Translations under genes and position numbers: made by a program | NCBI GenBank assembly: GCA_025966215.1 | Contig: JAOPVM010000120.1 | Span: 1 to 17,322, forward strand | Origin: Klenkia sp. | Lineage (GTDB): Bacteria; Actinomycetota; Actinomycetes; Mycobacteriales; Geodermatophilaceae | DNA length: 17,322 nucleotides | Reading direction: 5' to 3' | Shown: in pieces, positions 1 to 9,505 of the stretch | How positions within the stretch are numbered: position 1 is the first letter of the stretch | How the letters are laid out: every line of letters begins with the position of its first letter | The notes under the pieces: generated by a model | The model's database searches: none | Seen by the model: only the letters and a program-made list of their open reading frames with translations | What the model was told of the DNA's origin: nothing

Positions 1-13
1 GTGGCGGGCTCAC
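1..13 (-). other. Probable start of a further gene, cut by the window edge
   Basis: On the minus strand the moxR stop codon TGA (12-10) overlaps a GTG (13-11) in the GTGA arrangement used at other junctions in this window. Only four codons are visible (V/M-S-P-P), so no product can be named from sequence. MoxR genes are usually followed by a gene for a von Willebrand factor A (VWA) domain protein, which is the expected product here. That expectation comes from family context only. Confidence 0.3.
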
Positions 14-972
14 GCTCCCCCCGGCGCACCACCGCCCTCGTCGTCGCTGTCGTCGTCGGTGTCGTCGTCGGTGTCGGGGGTGGGCTCGGCGCCGAACTGG
101 GCCTCGTACAGCTCCCGGACGACGGCCTCCGGCGTCCGGGTGCACGACTCGGTGAGCCGGATGCGCCCCGACAGCGCGACCAGGGCGGCGTCCAGCCCGA
201 CGTGCCAGTCGGTGGCCGCGACCCCGCGCCGCCTGGCCAGGGAGACGGCCAGCCGGGTGAGGTCGATCGCGCCGCGCACCGAGGAGCCCACCCGCACGTC
301 GGTGTGCCCGCGGGTGCTGCGCACGAGCGCGACCACCCGGGTGCGCCAGCCGCCGTCCAGGTCCGGTGCCTTGAGGTCGACGATCGCGGCCTCGTCGTCG
401 GCACCCTGGTAGCCCATGGTGATCCGGCAGACCCGGTCGTAGACCGCCGAGGAGATCCGTGCGGTGCCCACCGCGTCGAAGGGGTTCATCGCGGCGACCA
501 GCCGGAAGTCCCGCGCCGCGGCGACCCGGCCCAGGCGAGGGACGTGCAGCTCGCCCTCGCTCATCACCGTGATGAGCACGTTGAGCGTCTCCTCGGGGAT
601 CCGGTTGACCTCCTCGACGTAGAGCAGCGCACCCAGCCGCAGTGCCTCGACCAACGGGCCGTCGACGAAGGTCTCCGGGCCGTAGCCGTGCTCGAGCACC
701 TGGGCGGGGTCGAAGTGGCCGATCAACCGGGCCGGGGTGAGCTCGGCGTTGCCCTCGACGAAGACGAACGCGCTGTGCGCCTGCTCGGCGACCGCGCGCA
801 ACAGGGTGGTCTTGCCGGTACCGGGCGGGCCCTCGAGGACCACGTGCGCCCCGGAGTCCAGCGCGGCCACGAGGAGCTCGACCTCGCGGGCCCGGCCGAC
901 GACCGGGGTGACCGGGTCACCCGGCCCGGACGCAGTGGCGTCCGGGCCGGGGAGCGTGGAGAGCTGGCTCAC
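10..972 (-). CDS. MoxR-family AAA+ ATPase
   Basis: A 320-residue AAA+ ATPase of the MoxR class, ATP-driven chaperones that typically work with VWA-domain partners to mature or load cofactors into enzymes. Visible motifs are Walker A GPPGTGKTT (48-56), a variant Walker B region LLYVEEVNR (116-124, Glu-Glu in place of Asp-Glu), sensor 1 with AAMNP (160-164) and an arginine-rich segment YDRVCR (178-183). The C-terminal tail (about 296-313) is strongly acidic, mostly Asp, and is encoded by a 12-bp tandem repeat. The GTG start at 972 overlaps the stop of the upstream alcohol dehydrogenase gene (GTGA). I see no good ribosome binding site, so translational coupling is likely. The first 20 residues are low-complexity and hold a perfect DNA hairpin. 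Client enzyme unknown; coupling suggests the dehydrogenase or a linked oxidoreductase (inference). Confidence 0.9.
   Translation of the reverse strand: MSQLSTLPGPDATASGPGDPVTPVVGRAREVELLVAALDSGAHVVLEGPPGTGKTTLLRAVAEQAHSAFVFVEGNAELTPARLIGHFDPAQVLEHGYGPETFVDGPLVEALRLGALLYVEEVNRIPEETLNVLITVMSEGELHVPRLGRVAAARDFRLVAAMNPFDAVGTARISSAVYDRVCRITMGYQGADDEAAIVDLKAPDLDGGWRTRVVALVRSTRGHTDVRVGSSVRGAIDLTRLAVSLARRRGVAATDWHVGLDAALVALSGRIRLTESCTRTPEAVVRELYEAQFGAEPTPDTDDDTDDDSDDEGGGAPGGA
37..72. repeat. 12-bp tandem repeat in the acidic tail of moxR
   Basis: Three consecutive 12-bp units: 37-48 (two mismatches), 49-60 and 61-72 (identical, gtcgtcgtcggt). They are in frame and encode the Asp/Thr/Ser-rich acidic tail of the MoxR protein, so unit number can vary by 4 residues without a frameshift. 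Confidence 0.8.
920..951 (-). promoter_or_regulatory. Perfect 14-bp intragenic hairpin at the 5' end of moxR
   Basis: Positions 920-933 and 938-951 are perfectly complementary (14 bp, nearly all G:C) around a 4-nt loop at 934-937. The structure begins about 20 nt after the alcohol dehydrogenase stop codon and covers moxR codons 8-18, a part of the protein without recognisable conserved residues. No T-run follows. It could attenuate transcription, protect the 3' end of the dehydrogenase message, or limit moxR translation. The fold is directly visible; the role is inferred. Confidence 0.55.
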
Positions 973-2090
973 GAGTGGTCGTGCACCAGCACACCGCGCA
1001 CGTTCTTGCCGTTGAGCAGGTCCTCGTAGCCCTCGTTGACCTGCTCCAGCGTGTACGTGCGGGTGATGATCTCGTCCAGCTTGATGTCCCCGCTCTGGTA
1101 GAGCCCGAGGATCTTCGGGATGTCCACCGTGGGGTTGCAGTCGCCGAACAGCGAGCCCTTCACGGTCTTCTTGAACAGCGTCATGATCGACCCGGGCAGG
1201 TTCACGTTCTGGGTCGACAGCTTGTTCAGCCCGGTCAGGACGACGGTGCCGCCCTTGCCGGTGGCGTCGAACGCGCCGGTGACGATCTCCTCGGTGACCA
1301 GACCGGCGGTGACGATGGTCTTGTCCGCGCCGTTGCCGTTGGTCATCTGCCGGGCGAGCTCACCGGCCTCCTCCGCGGTCGCCACGGCGTGGGTGGCGCC
1401 GAGCTCCATGGCCTTCTCCCGCTTGTTCTCCAGCGGGTCGATGGCGATGAGGTTCTTGGCCCCTGCGTAGCGGGCGCCCTGCACGGCGTTGATCCCGATG
1501 CCGCCGATGCCGGACACGATCACGGTCTCCCCGGGTTGCACGTCCGCGGCGTTGACCGCCGACCCCCAGCCGGTGGGCACCCCGCAGCCGACCAGCACTG
1601 CCTTGTCCAGCGGGAGGTCGTTCTCGACCCGCACCACGCTGTTCTGGTGGATGGTGGCGTACTGGCTGAACGTGCCGAGCATGCACATCGCGCCGTAGTC
1701 CTTGATCGGGCCGGGGCCGGTGAACGGGAACCGCTCGCCGGGCAGGTAGCCCTCGAGGATGGTGGCGCCCATGTCGCAGATGGCCTGCTGGCCGGTGGCA
1801 CACCAGCGACAGACCCCGCAGTTGGGGATGAAGGAGCAGACCACGTGGTCGCCGACGGCCACCCGGGTCACGCCGGGGCCGACCTCCTCGATGATCCCGG
1901 CGCCCTCGTGGCCCAGCACCATCGGCAGCCGGGCCTCCAGGTCGCCGTGGGAGATGTGCACGTCGGAGTGGCAGAGCCCGGCGTGGGTGTAGCGGATGAG
2001 CACCTCACCGGCCTGCGGGCCGTCCAGGTCCAGCTCCACGATCTCGATGGGCTTGCCGGTCTCGTAGACCACCGCGGCCTTGGTCTTCAC
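969..2090 (-). CDS. NDMA-dependent (mycofactocin-type) alcohol dehydrogenase
   Basis: A 373-residue zinc-containing medium-chain dehydrogenase closest to the NDMA-dependent family (Rxyl_3153 type). In this family the nicotinamide cofactor stays bound and is reoxidised by an external acceptor, believed to be mycofactocin. Visible residues are catalytic zinc ligands C40, H61/E62 and C169, structural zinc cysteines C91, C94, C97 and C105, and the Rossmann motif GIGGIG (194-199). The reading frame stays open upstream to about 2267, but GTG at 2090 is chosen because AAGGAG (2098-2103) lies 7 nt upstream and the protein then begins MKTKAAVVYE, typical of the family. It is followed by moxR with a GTGA overlap. 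Upstream is a 206-bp divergent intergenic region with a 16-bp palindrome. The substrate cannot be read from sequence, and no mycofactocin biosynthesis gene is in the window. Confidence 0.92.
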   Translation of the reverse strand: MKTKAAVVYETGKPIEIVELDLDGPQAGEVLIRYTHAGLCHSDVHISHGDLEARLPMVLGHEGAGIIEEVGPGVTRVAVGDHVVCSFIPNCGVCRWCATGQQAICDMGATILEGYLPGERFPFTGPGPIKDYGAMCMLGTFSQYATIHQNSVVRVENDLPLDKAVLVGCGVPTGWGSAVNAADVQPGETVIVSGIGGIGINAVQGARYAGAKNLIAIDPLENKREKAMELGATHAVATAEEAGELARQMTNGNGADKTIVTAGLVTEEIVTGAFDATGKGGTVVLTGLNKLSTQNVNLPGSIMTLFKKTVKGSLFGDCNPTVDIPKILGLYQSGDIKLDEIITRTYTLEQVNEGYEDLLNGKNVRGVLVHDHS

Positions 2091-2183
2091 AGGGGAGCTC
2101 CTTCGCGCGTCGTTGCACAGGGTCCGGCCGGGGCCGGCTCCCCCACCCTCGTCGGGTGCGCATGCGGCCACCACCCCCGAAAG

Positions 2184-2199
2184 TGAGTAGCGCCACTCA
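2184..2199. promoter_or_regulatory. 16-bp palindrome, candidate operator of the alcohol dehydrogenase operon
   Basis: TGAGTAGCGCCACTCA is an inverted repeat with a single mismatched pair (2189/2194) and a GCGC centre. It lies about 95 nt upstream of the alcohol dehydrogenase GTG and about 100 nt upstream of the divergent membrane-protein gene. It stands out as less GC-rich than its surroundings. A dimeric regulator site is plausible; no regulator gene is in the window and no clear -10/-35 pair could be assigned. Confidence 0.45.
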
Positions 2200-2296
2200 G
2201 CGGACCCCCGTGGTGCTGCGGTCCCCCGGTGTCCCGGCCGCGGGCACCGTGGACCCAGCGAGCGCACCCGGCGCTCACCGGTGGACGGAGCGGACC

Positions 2297-2593
2297 ATGA
2301 GCGGCAGCAACCCGATGAAGAACAAGAACACCTCGGCCTTCTTCGCCCAGGCCGCCCTCGCGTTCGCGATCAGCACGGTGGGCCTGATGGTCGGCATCCT
2401 GTACCTGCCCATCGACGCCTGGGCCCGGGCCTTCCTGGCGATGACCGGCCTGTTCGTCGTCACCTCGGCGTTCACCCTGGCCAAGGTGGTCCGGGACGCC
2501 CAGGAGGGCTCGACGGTGATGTCCCGCCTGGACGAGGCCCGCCTGGAGCGCCTGCTCGCCGAGCACGACCCCTACCGCCAGCCCCAGCTCTGA
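2297..2593 (+). CDS. YiaA/YiaB-type two-helix inner-membrane protein
   Basis: A 98-residue protein with two hydrophobic segments, about 14-36 and 43-63, separated by a short LPID turn and followed by a charged, helical C-terminus (66-94). This layout matches the YiaA/YiaB two-helix domain family, small integral membrane proteins of unknown function. The start at 2297 is supported by GGAG at 2287-2290, 6 nt upstream. An upstream in-frame ATG at 2156 would add a Pro/Arg-rich stretch unlike the family and lacks a comparable site. The gene is monocistronic: it diverges from the alcohol dehydrogenase and ends 4 nt before a strong hairpin. Family assignment is fairly sure; no function is claimed. 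Confidence 0.85.
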   Translation: MSGSNPMKNKNTSAFFAQAALAFAISTVGLMVGILYLPIDAWARAFLAMTGLFVVTSAFTLAKVVRDAQEGSTVMSRLDEARLERLLAEHDPYRQPQL

Positions 2594-2597
2594 CCCC

Positions 2598-2647
2598 GGC
2601 ACGACGGGACCCCCGCAGCCGGGCGGCTGCGGGGGTCCCGTCGTGCC
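2598..2647. terminator. Bidirectional terminator hairpin
   Basis: Arms 2598-2620 and 2625-2647 are perfectly complementary over 23 bp around a 4-nt loop (gggc). The hairpin occupies almost the whole gap between the convergent membrane-protein gene (stop 2593) and ppsA (stop begins 2650), so it can end transcripts from both sides. There is no T-run on either strand, as is common for actinobacterial terminators. Confidence 0.9.
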
Positions 2648-5067
<2,420 letters not shown>

Positions 5068-5071
<4 letters not shown>

Positions 5072-5931
5072 GGGCTGGTGGTCCTTCCACGACGGGGAGC
5101 GGTCCCGGCGCGACGTCGCTGCCGGGCAAGGGTCTGGATGACGACGGCGGCGATCTCCTCGACCGAGGCCGCGGAGGTGTCGACGGTGGGCAGGTGGTGG
5201 GTGTCGTACATGTCCACGGCGCGGCGGAGCTCCCAGCGGCACTGCTCCTCGCTGGCGTACGTGGAGTCCGGACGACGTTCCTGCCGGACGCGGGAGAGCC
5301 GGGACACCGTGGTGGTCAGGCCGAAGCAGCGCTCGGCCAGGTCCTCGACCGGCCGGGGCAGGTCGGTGGTCTCCAGGTCCTCGTCGACCAGCGGGTAGTT
5401 GGCCACGAAGAGCCCGTGCTGCAGGGCCAGGTACATCGCCGTCGGGGTCTTGCCGCAGCGCGAGGGCGCCAGCAGCACCACGTCGGCCCGCTCCAGGCCG
5501 CGGGAGCCCAGTCCGTCGTCGTGCTCGATGGCGAACTCGATGGCCGCCATCCGGTCGTTGTAGCGCCGGACGTCGCCGACCCCGTGCAGCCGGCGGGCCT
5601 CGCGCAGCCCGCGAGAGCCCAGCTGCTCCTCCACCCGGGCCATGTGGATGCCGAAGAAGTCGATGATCGGGGCCTTGGTGCGCAGCAGCTCCTCGCGCAC
5701 CTCGTCGACCGCGGCGGTGGTGAACACCAGCGGGGTGACCGGACCGTCCATCGCGGCGTCGAGCTGGGCGACCACCTCGCGGGCCTGCTCCACCGAGCCG
5801 ATGAACGGGATCAGCGTGCGCTCGAAGTGCACGTCGGGGAACTGGATGAGCAGCGCGTTGCCCATCGTCTCGGCGCTGATGCCGGTGCTGTCGGACAGGA
5901 AGAACACCGGTACCGGCTCGGTGTCGGTCAT
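5068..5931 (-). CDS. ppsR: PEP synthase regulatory protein (kinase/pyrophosphorylase, DUF299)
   Basis: A 287-residue member of the PSRP/DUF299 family. These proteins inactivate PEP synthase by ADP-dependent phosphorylation of an active-site threonine and reactivate it by phosphate-dependent removal. The N-terminus shows the family hallmark [19 protein letters not shown] (10-28). The P-loop-like motif is [15 protein letters not shown] (155-169), followed by ANYPLV (177-182). In E. coli PpsR the first two motif residues are Gly-Ile, here Ala-Pro, while S157, R158, G160, K161 and T162 are kept. Its target threonine neighbours PpsA H433 (T431). The start ATG 5931 has GGAGGA 7 nt upstream. It is the first gene of a two-gene operon and overlaps ppsA by 4 nt. 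The C-terminal 18 residues are Arg-rich and probably a disordered extension. Confidence 0.95.
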
Positions 5932-5998
5932 CAGGTGTTCCTCCGGTGGTCACGCAACGCTGCACGACGGGGACTACTGGGGGTGAGCATCACACGGC

Positions 5999-6385
5999 TC
6001 AGAACGCGTCGCCGCTCCGCCAGGGCATCTCCTGCAGCACGAAGCCGTTCCCGTCGGGGTCGGCGAGGGAGGCCATCAGCACCCCACCGCCCACATCGGT
6101 GACCTCGTCGACGGCCACGCCGCGCCCGACCAGCTCGGCCCGGGCGGCGTGCGCGTCGGCCACGACGAGGTGCACGCCGCGGACCGGGCTCCCCCGGTAG
6201 AGCGGCAGTCCGGTGCCGAACCCGATCGAGCACCCCGACCCGGGGGGCGTGACCTGGACGATCCGGATGCCCTCGGCGGGGGTGACGTCGACATCGACCT
6301 GCCAGCCCAGGGCGTCCCGGTAGAACGCCAGCGCCCGGTCGACGTCGGACACCGGGACCGGCACGAGCTCCAGCTTCACGTCCAC
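5999..6385 (-). CDS. VOC superfamily (glyoxalase/bleomycin-resistance-like) protein
   Basis: A 128-residue single-copy vicinal-oxygen-chelate fold protein. Visible family features are VSDVDRALAFYRDALGW (12-28), CSIGFGTG (52-59), GVHLVV with H72 as a likely metal ligand, and the C-terminal SLADPDGNGFVLQE (106-119) with E119 as a likely ligand. The usual N-terminal metal His position in the first strand appears to be Val/Leu, so metal use is uncertain. GTG 6385 is taken as the start because it gives the family-typical MDVKLEL N-terminus; GTG 6379 is also possible, and longer in-frame extensions run antisense into the divergent gene. Neither has a clear ribosome binding site. It is divergent from the UPF0303 gene with only 52 nt between starts. 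Substrate not deducible. Confidence 0.85.
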   Translation of the reverse strand: MDVKLELVPVPVSDVDRALAFYRDALGWQVDVDVTPAEGIRIVQVTPPGSGCSIGFGTGLPLYRGSPVRGVHLVVADAHAARAELVGRGVAVDEVTDVGGGVLMASLADPDGNGFVLQEMPWRSGDAF

Positions 6386-6437
6386 GGCGTGATCATGGCC
6401 CACCCAGCGCCGCAGCGGCACCCGGCAGACTGCAGCG

Positions 6438-6917
6438 ATGACCGCTCCCACCACCTTCCTGGACCTGCTGCGCGAGCAGGAGCACCGCCTGGTGTTCGAC
6501 GGCTTCGACGAGTCCACCGCCTGGACCGTCGGCTCCACCCTGCGGGCGACGGCGCTGGGCCTGGAGCTGCCGGTGGCGGTCTCGGTGCGCCGCAACGGCC
6601 AGCGGCTCTTCCACGCCGCGCTGCCCGGCGCCTCGGCCGACAACGACGCCTGGCTGGACCGCAAGTGCGCCGTCGTCGACCGGTTCGGGCACTCCTCGCT
6701 GCTGATCGGCGAGCAGTTCCGGGCTGCGGGGACCAGCTTCGAGGCCGGCGCCCGGCTGGACCCCGACCGGTTCGCCGCGCACGGCGGGGCGTTCCCGGTG
6801 CTGGTGCGCGGGACCGGGTGCGTGGGCACGATCGCGGTGTCCGGGCTGCCGCAGCGCGCCGACCACGACCTCGTCGTCCGGGTGCTGGCCGAGCACCTGG
6901 GCGTCGACCTGACCTGA
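6438..6917 (+). CDS. UPF0303 / heme-degrading domain protein
   Basis: A 159-residue protein of the UPF0303 family, part of the GlcG/HbpS-like fold that includes heme-binding or heme-degrading proteins. Diagnostic segments are WLDRKCAVVDRFGHSS (72-87), AAHGGAFPVLV (113-123) and GTIAVSGLPQRADHDLVV (130-147). Its length is typical and it has no signal peptide, so it is probably cytosolic. ATG 6438 is the first start in frame and gives the usual N-terminus; no strong ribosome binding site precedes it, so a very short or absent leader is possible. The heme link is by family annotation only; heme binding in this protein is not shown by any single residue seen here. Confidence 0.82.
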   Translation: MTAPTTFLDLLREQEHRLVFDGFDESTAWTVGSTLRATALGLELPVAVSVRRNGQRLFHAALPGASADNDAWLDRKCAVVDRFGHSSLLIGEQFRAAGTSFEAGARLDPDRFAAHGGAFPVLVRGTGCVGTIAVSGLPQRADHDLVVRVLAEHLGVDLT

Positions 6918-7156
6918 GCCGCCCGGGCAGGACCAGCCCGAGCGGGACGCCTCGTCGTCCTCGCTGACCGGGGCCTGGAACAGCGGGGCCAGGACGAGGG
7001 CCGCCGCCGGGCCGTGGCTGAAGGAGGCCTACCACTCGATGGTGGTGCCGGCGAGGACCGTGCGCGCCTCCCGGGGGTTCTGGTGGCGGCCGGCGGGCCG
7101 CGCCGCGGTGCTGGTGGGCACGGGGAGTCCGTCGTGTCGGTGTGGGGATGCCGGGG

Positions 7157-8317
7157 TCAGCGGGCAGGGTGGACGGTGCCGGTGACCTCCCCGAAGGAGA
7201 TGCGGGTGCCGGCCGGGCCGGGGGCGGTCGCGGCGATGGTCACGGTGTCGCCGTCCTCGAGGAACGACCGGGTCGACCCGTCCGCCAGCGTCAGCGGTTC
7301 GGCGCCGCCCCAGGACAGCTCGATGAACGAGCCGCGCTGGTGACGCTCCGGGCCCGAGACGGTGCCGGAGGCGAACAGGTCGCCGGTGCGCAGGCTGGCT
7401 CCGTTGACGGTGAGGTGGGCCAGCTGCTGGGCCGGGGTCCAGTACATCCGGGCGAACGGCGGGCGGCTGACCTCCTCCCCGTTGAGCGTGACGACCAGCT
7501 CCAGGTCCAGACCCCAGGGGTGCTCGGCGTCGTCGAGGTAGGGCAGCACCGGGGTCTCCCGGGCCGGTGCCGGCACCCGGGCGTGGGCCAGTGCGGCCAG
7601 CGGGACGATCCACGGCGAGATGCTGGTCAGGAAGGACTTGCCGAGGAACGGGCCCAGCGGCACGTACTCCCATGCCTGCAGGTCGCGGCTGGACCAGTCG
7701 TTGACCAGGCAGACCCCGAAGACGTGCTCGGCCAGGTCGGCCAGCGGCACCGGGGTGCCCAGGGCCGACGGCGTGCCGACGACGAAGCCGACCTCGGCCT
7801 CGATGTCGAGTCGGCGCGACGGCCCGAACGTGGGGGTCTCGTCCGTGGGTGCCTTGCGCTGCCCCGAGGGCCGGACGACGGGCGTGCCCGAGACGGCGAC
7901 CGTGCCGGCCCGGCCGTGGTAGCCGATCGGCAGGTGCGTCCAGTTGGGGGTGAGCGGCGGGGTGTCCGGCCGGAACACCCGCCCGATGTTCTCCGCGTGG
8001 TGCCGCGAGCTGTAGAAGTCGACGTAGTCGGCGACCTCGACCGGCAGGTGCAGGGTGAGCCCGTCGGCCGGGAGCAGGTGCGCGTCGGCGGCGTCGGTGG
8101 CCAGCAGCTGCTGCAGCCGCGCCCGGACGTCGTCCCAGTGCGCCCGGCCGCGGGCCAGGAACGCGTTGAGCGACGGCGTGGCGAAGTCCGCGGCGTGCGG
8201 CAGGTCCAGGCGGCCGACGTCCAGCACGGCGTCCTCGACCCGGACTCCGACCCGCCGTTCGCCGTCCGGGGTCTGCGAGAAGACGCCGAAGGGCAGCGTG
8301 TGGGTGTCCCGGCTCAT
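7157..8317 (-). CDS. fahA: Fumarylacetoacetase
   Basis: A 386-residue fumarylacetoacetate hydrolase, cleaving fumarylacetoacetate to fumarate and acetoacetate, the last step of homogentisate degradation. It has an N-terminal SH3-like domain (about 1-90) and the FAH catalytic fold. By comparison with mammalian FAH, conserved residues include metal ligands D100, E173, E175 and D207, the catalytic His H107 in DFYSSRHHAENIG, W208, and K227 in GKSF. It is the last gene of the four-gene operon, and ATG 8317 overlaps the dioxygenase stop (ATGA). No strong terminator was found in the 239 bp separating it from the convergent UPF0303 gene. Close to full length for the family, with no missing key residue. 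Confidence 0.96.
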   Translation of the reverse strand: MSRDTHTLPFGVFSQTPDGERRVGVRVEDAVLDVGRLDLPHAADFATPSLNAFLARGRAHWDDVRARLQQLLATDAADAHLLPADGLTLHLPVEVADYVDFYSSRHHAENIGRVFRPDTPPLTPNWTHLPIGYHGRAGTVAVSGTPVVRPSGQRKAPTDETPTFGPSRRLDIEAEVGFVVGTPSALGTPVPLADLAEHVFGVCLVNDWSSRDLQAWEYVPLGPFLGKSFLTSISPWIVPLAALAHARVPAPARETPVLPYLDDAEHPWGLDLELVVTLNGEEVSRPPFARMYWTPAQQLAHLTVNGASLRTGDLFASGTVSGPERHQRGSFIELSWGGAEPLTLADGSTRSFLEDGDTVTIAATAPGPAGTRISFGEVTGTVHPAR

Positions 8318-9504
8318 GCGGCGGGGCCCCGGCCCGACCAGGACCAGGCGTACTCCCCGTCGTCGGAGGCCCGGCCGGCCTCGCCCAGGCCCAGCGGCCG
8401 GAACGTGTCGACCATGACCGCGAGCTCGTCGAAGGACTCCGCCCCCAGGGAGCCCTCGACGGCGCCGGGCTGCGGGCCGTGGCTGTGCCCACCCGGGTGC
8501 AGCGACACCGAGCCCCTGCCGATGCCCGAGCCCTTGCGGGCCTCGTAGTCGCCGTCGACGTAGAACATGACCTCGTCGCTGTCCACGTTGGAGTGGTAGT
8601 AGGGCACCGGGACGGCGAGCGGGTGGTAGTCGACCTTGCGCGGCACGATGTTGCAGATCACGACGTTCCGCGCCTGGAACACCTGGTGCACCGGCGGGGG
8701 CTGGTGCACCCGGCCGGTGATCGGCTCGAAGTCGCTGACGTTGAACGCGTAGGGGTAGAGGCAGCCGTCCCAGCCGACCACGTCGAAGGGGTGCTCGGGG
8801 GTCACGTGCACCGTGCCGGCCAGCCCGCCGGGGCCGTCGCCGCGGTGCTTGACGTAGACCTCGACGTCGGTGCCGTCCTCGACGAGCACCTCGGTGGGGC
8901 CGCGCAGGTCGCGCTCACAGTAGGGCGCGTGCTCCAGCAGCTGGCCGTACGTCGACAGGTACCGCTCGGGCGGGCCGATGTGGCTGTTCGCCTCGACGGC
9001 GTAGGTGCGCAGTTCGCCGTCGGGCACCCAGCGGTGGGTGGTGGCCCGCGGGATCACCACGTAGTCGCCGGGCCCGACCTCCAGCGCGCCGAACACGGTC
9101 TCCACCCGCGCGGTCCCCCGCTCGACGTAGACGCACTCGTCGCCCACGGCGTTGCGGTAGTACGGGCTGGTCTGCGAGGACACCGCGTAGGAGATGCGGA
9201 CGTCGGCGTTGCCCAGCACCAGCCGGCGGCCCAGCACCGGGTCGCGGTCGGCGTGGGTGAACAGGTCGTGCAGCTTCAGGTGCCGCGGCACCAGCGGGGT
9301 GTTGGCGACCAGCGACTGGTCGGGCAGCTCCCAGGGCCGGGCGTCGACCAGCGAGCTGGGTATGCCCCGGTGGTAGAGCAGCGAGGAGTCGGAGGAGAAG
9401 CCCTCCTCCCCCATCAGCTCCTCGCTGTACAGCCCGCCGTCGGGCCGGCGGTGCTGGGTGTGCCGCTTGGGCGGGACGCTGCCCACCTGCCGGTAGAAGG
9501 CCAT
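8314..9504 (-). CDS. hmgA: Homogentisate 1,2-dioxygenase
   Basis: A 396-residue cupin-fold, Fe(II)-dependent ring-cleaving dioxygenase that converts homogentisate to maleylacetoacetate. It has the shorter actinobacterial form (mammalian enzymes are about 445 residues). Likely iron ligands are H304 in PYYHSN, an acidic residue in DSDE (D310 or E311) and a His in HPGGHSHGPQP (336-346, most likely H342). The N-terminus PPKRHTQHR (11-19) and WDGCLYPYAFNVSDFEPITG (245-264) are typical. ATG 9504 is one base after the stop of the upstream monooxygenase, and its own stop overlaps the FAH start. Coupled expression of all four genes is therefore expected. In animals this step belongs to tyrosine catabolism; here the upstream enzyme differs. 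Confidence 0.96.
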   Translation of the reverse strand: MAFYRQVGSVPPKRHTQHRRPDGGLYSEELMGEEGFSSDSSLLYHRGIPSSLVDARPWELPDQSLVANTPLVPRHLKLHDLFTHADRDPVLGRRLVLGNADVRISYAVSSQTSPYYRNAVGDECVYVERGTARVETVFGALEVGPGDYVVIPRATTHRWVPDGELRTYAVEANSHIGPPERYLSTYGQLLEHAPYCERDLRGPTEVLVEDGTDVEVYVKHRGDGPGGLAGTVHVTPEHPFDVVGWDGCLYPYAFNVSDFEPITGRVHQPPPVHQVFQARNVVICNIVPRKVDYHPLAVPVPYYHSNVDSDEVMFYVDGDYEARKGSGIGRGSVSLHPGGHSHGPQPGAVEGSLGAESFDELAVMVDTFRPLGLGEAGRASDDGEYAWSWSGRGPAA

Positions 9505-9505
9505 G

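Noticed and set aside
1..1029. Long plus-strand open frame over moxR
   Set aside because: It is antisense to a clear AAA+ ATPase, with a low-complexity Gly/Arg/Val translation; an effect of high GC content.
2124..2137. CCGGCC-GG-GGCCGG inverted repeat in the alcohol dehydrogenase leader
   Set aside because: Short and purely G/C; such repeats are expected by chance at this composition.
969..2267. Longer N-terminus for the alcohol dehydrogenase
   Set aside because: The extra residues have no family similarity, and GTG 2090 has an ideal AAGGAG and the conserved first residues.
5104..5126. Imperfect palindrome near the 3' end of ppsR
   Set aside because: It is inside coding sequence, has a bulge and no loop, and no positional reason for a regulatory role.
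7029..7121. Short minus-strand peptide ending TVLAGTTIEW after the fumarylacetoacetase gene
   Set aside because: It could be a 30-residue gene starting with GTG, but there is no clear ribosome binding site, it is not a mycofactocin precursor (no IDGMCGVY-type end), and it fits background open frames.
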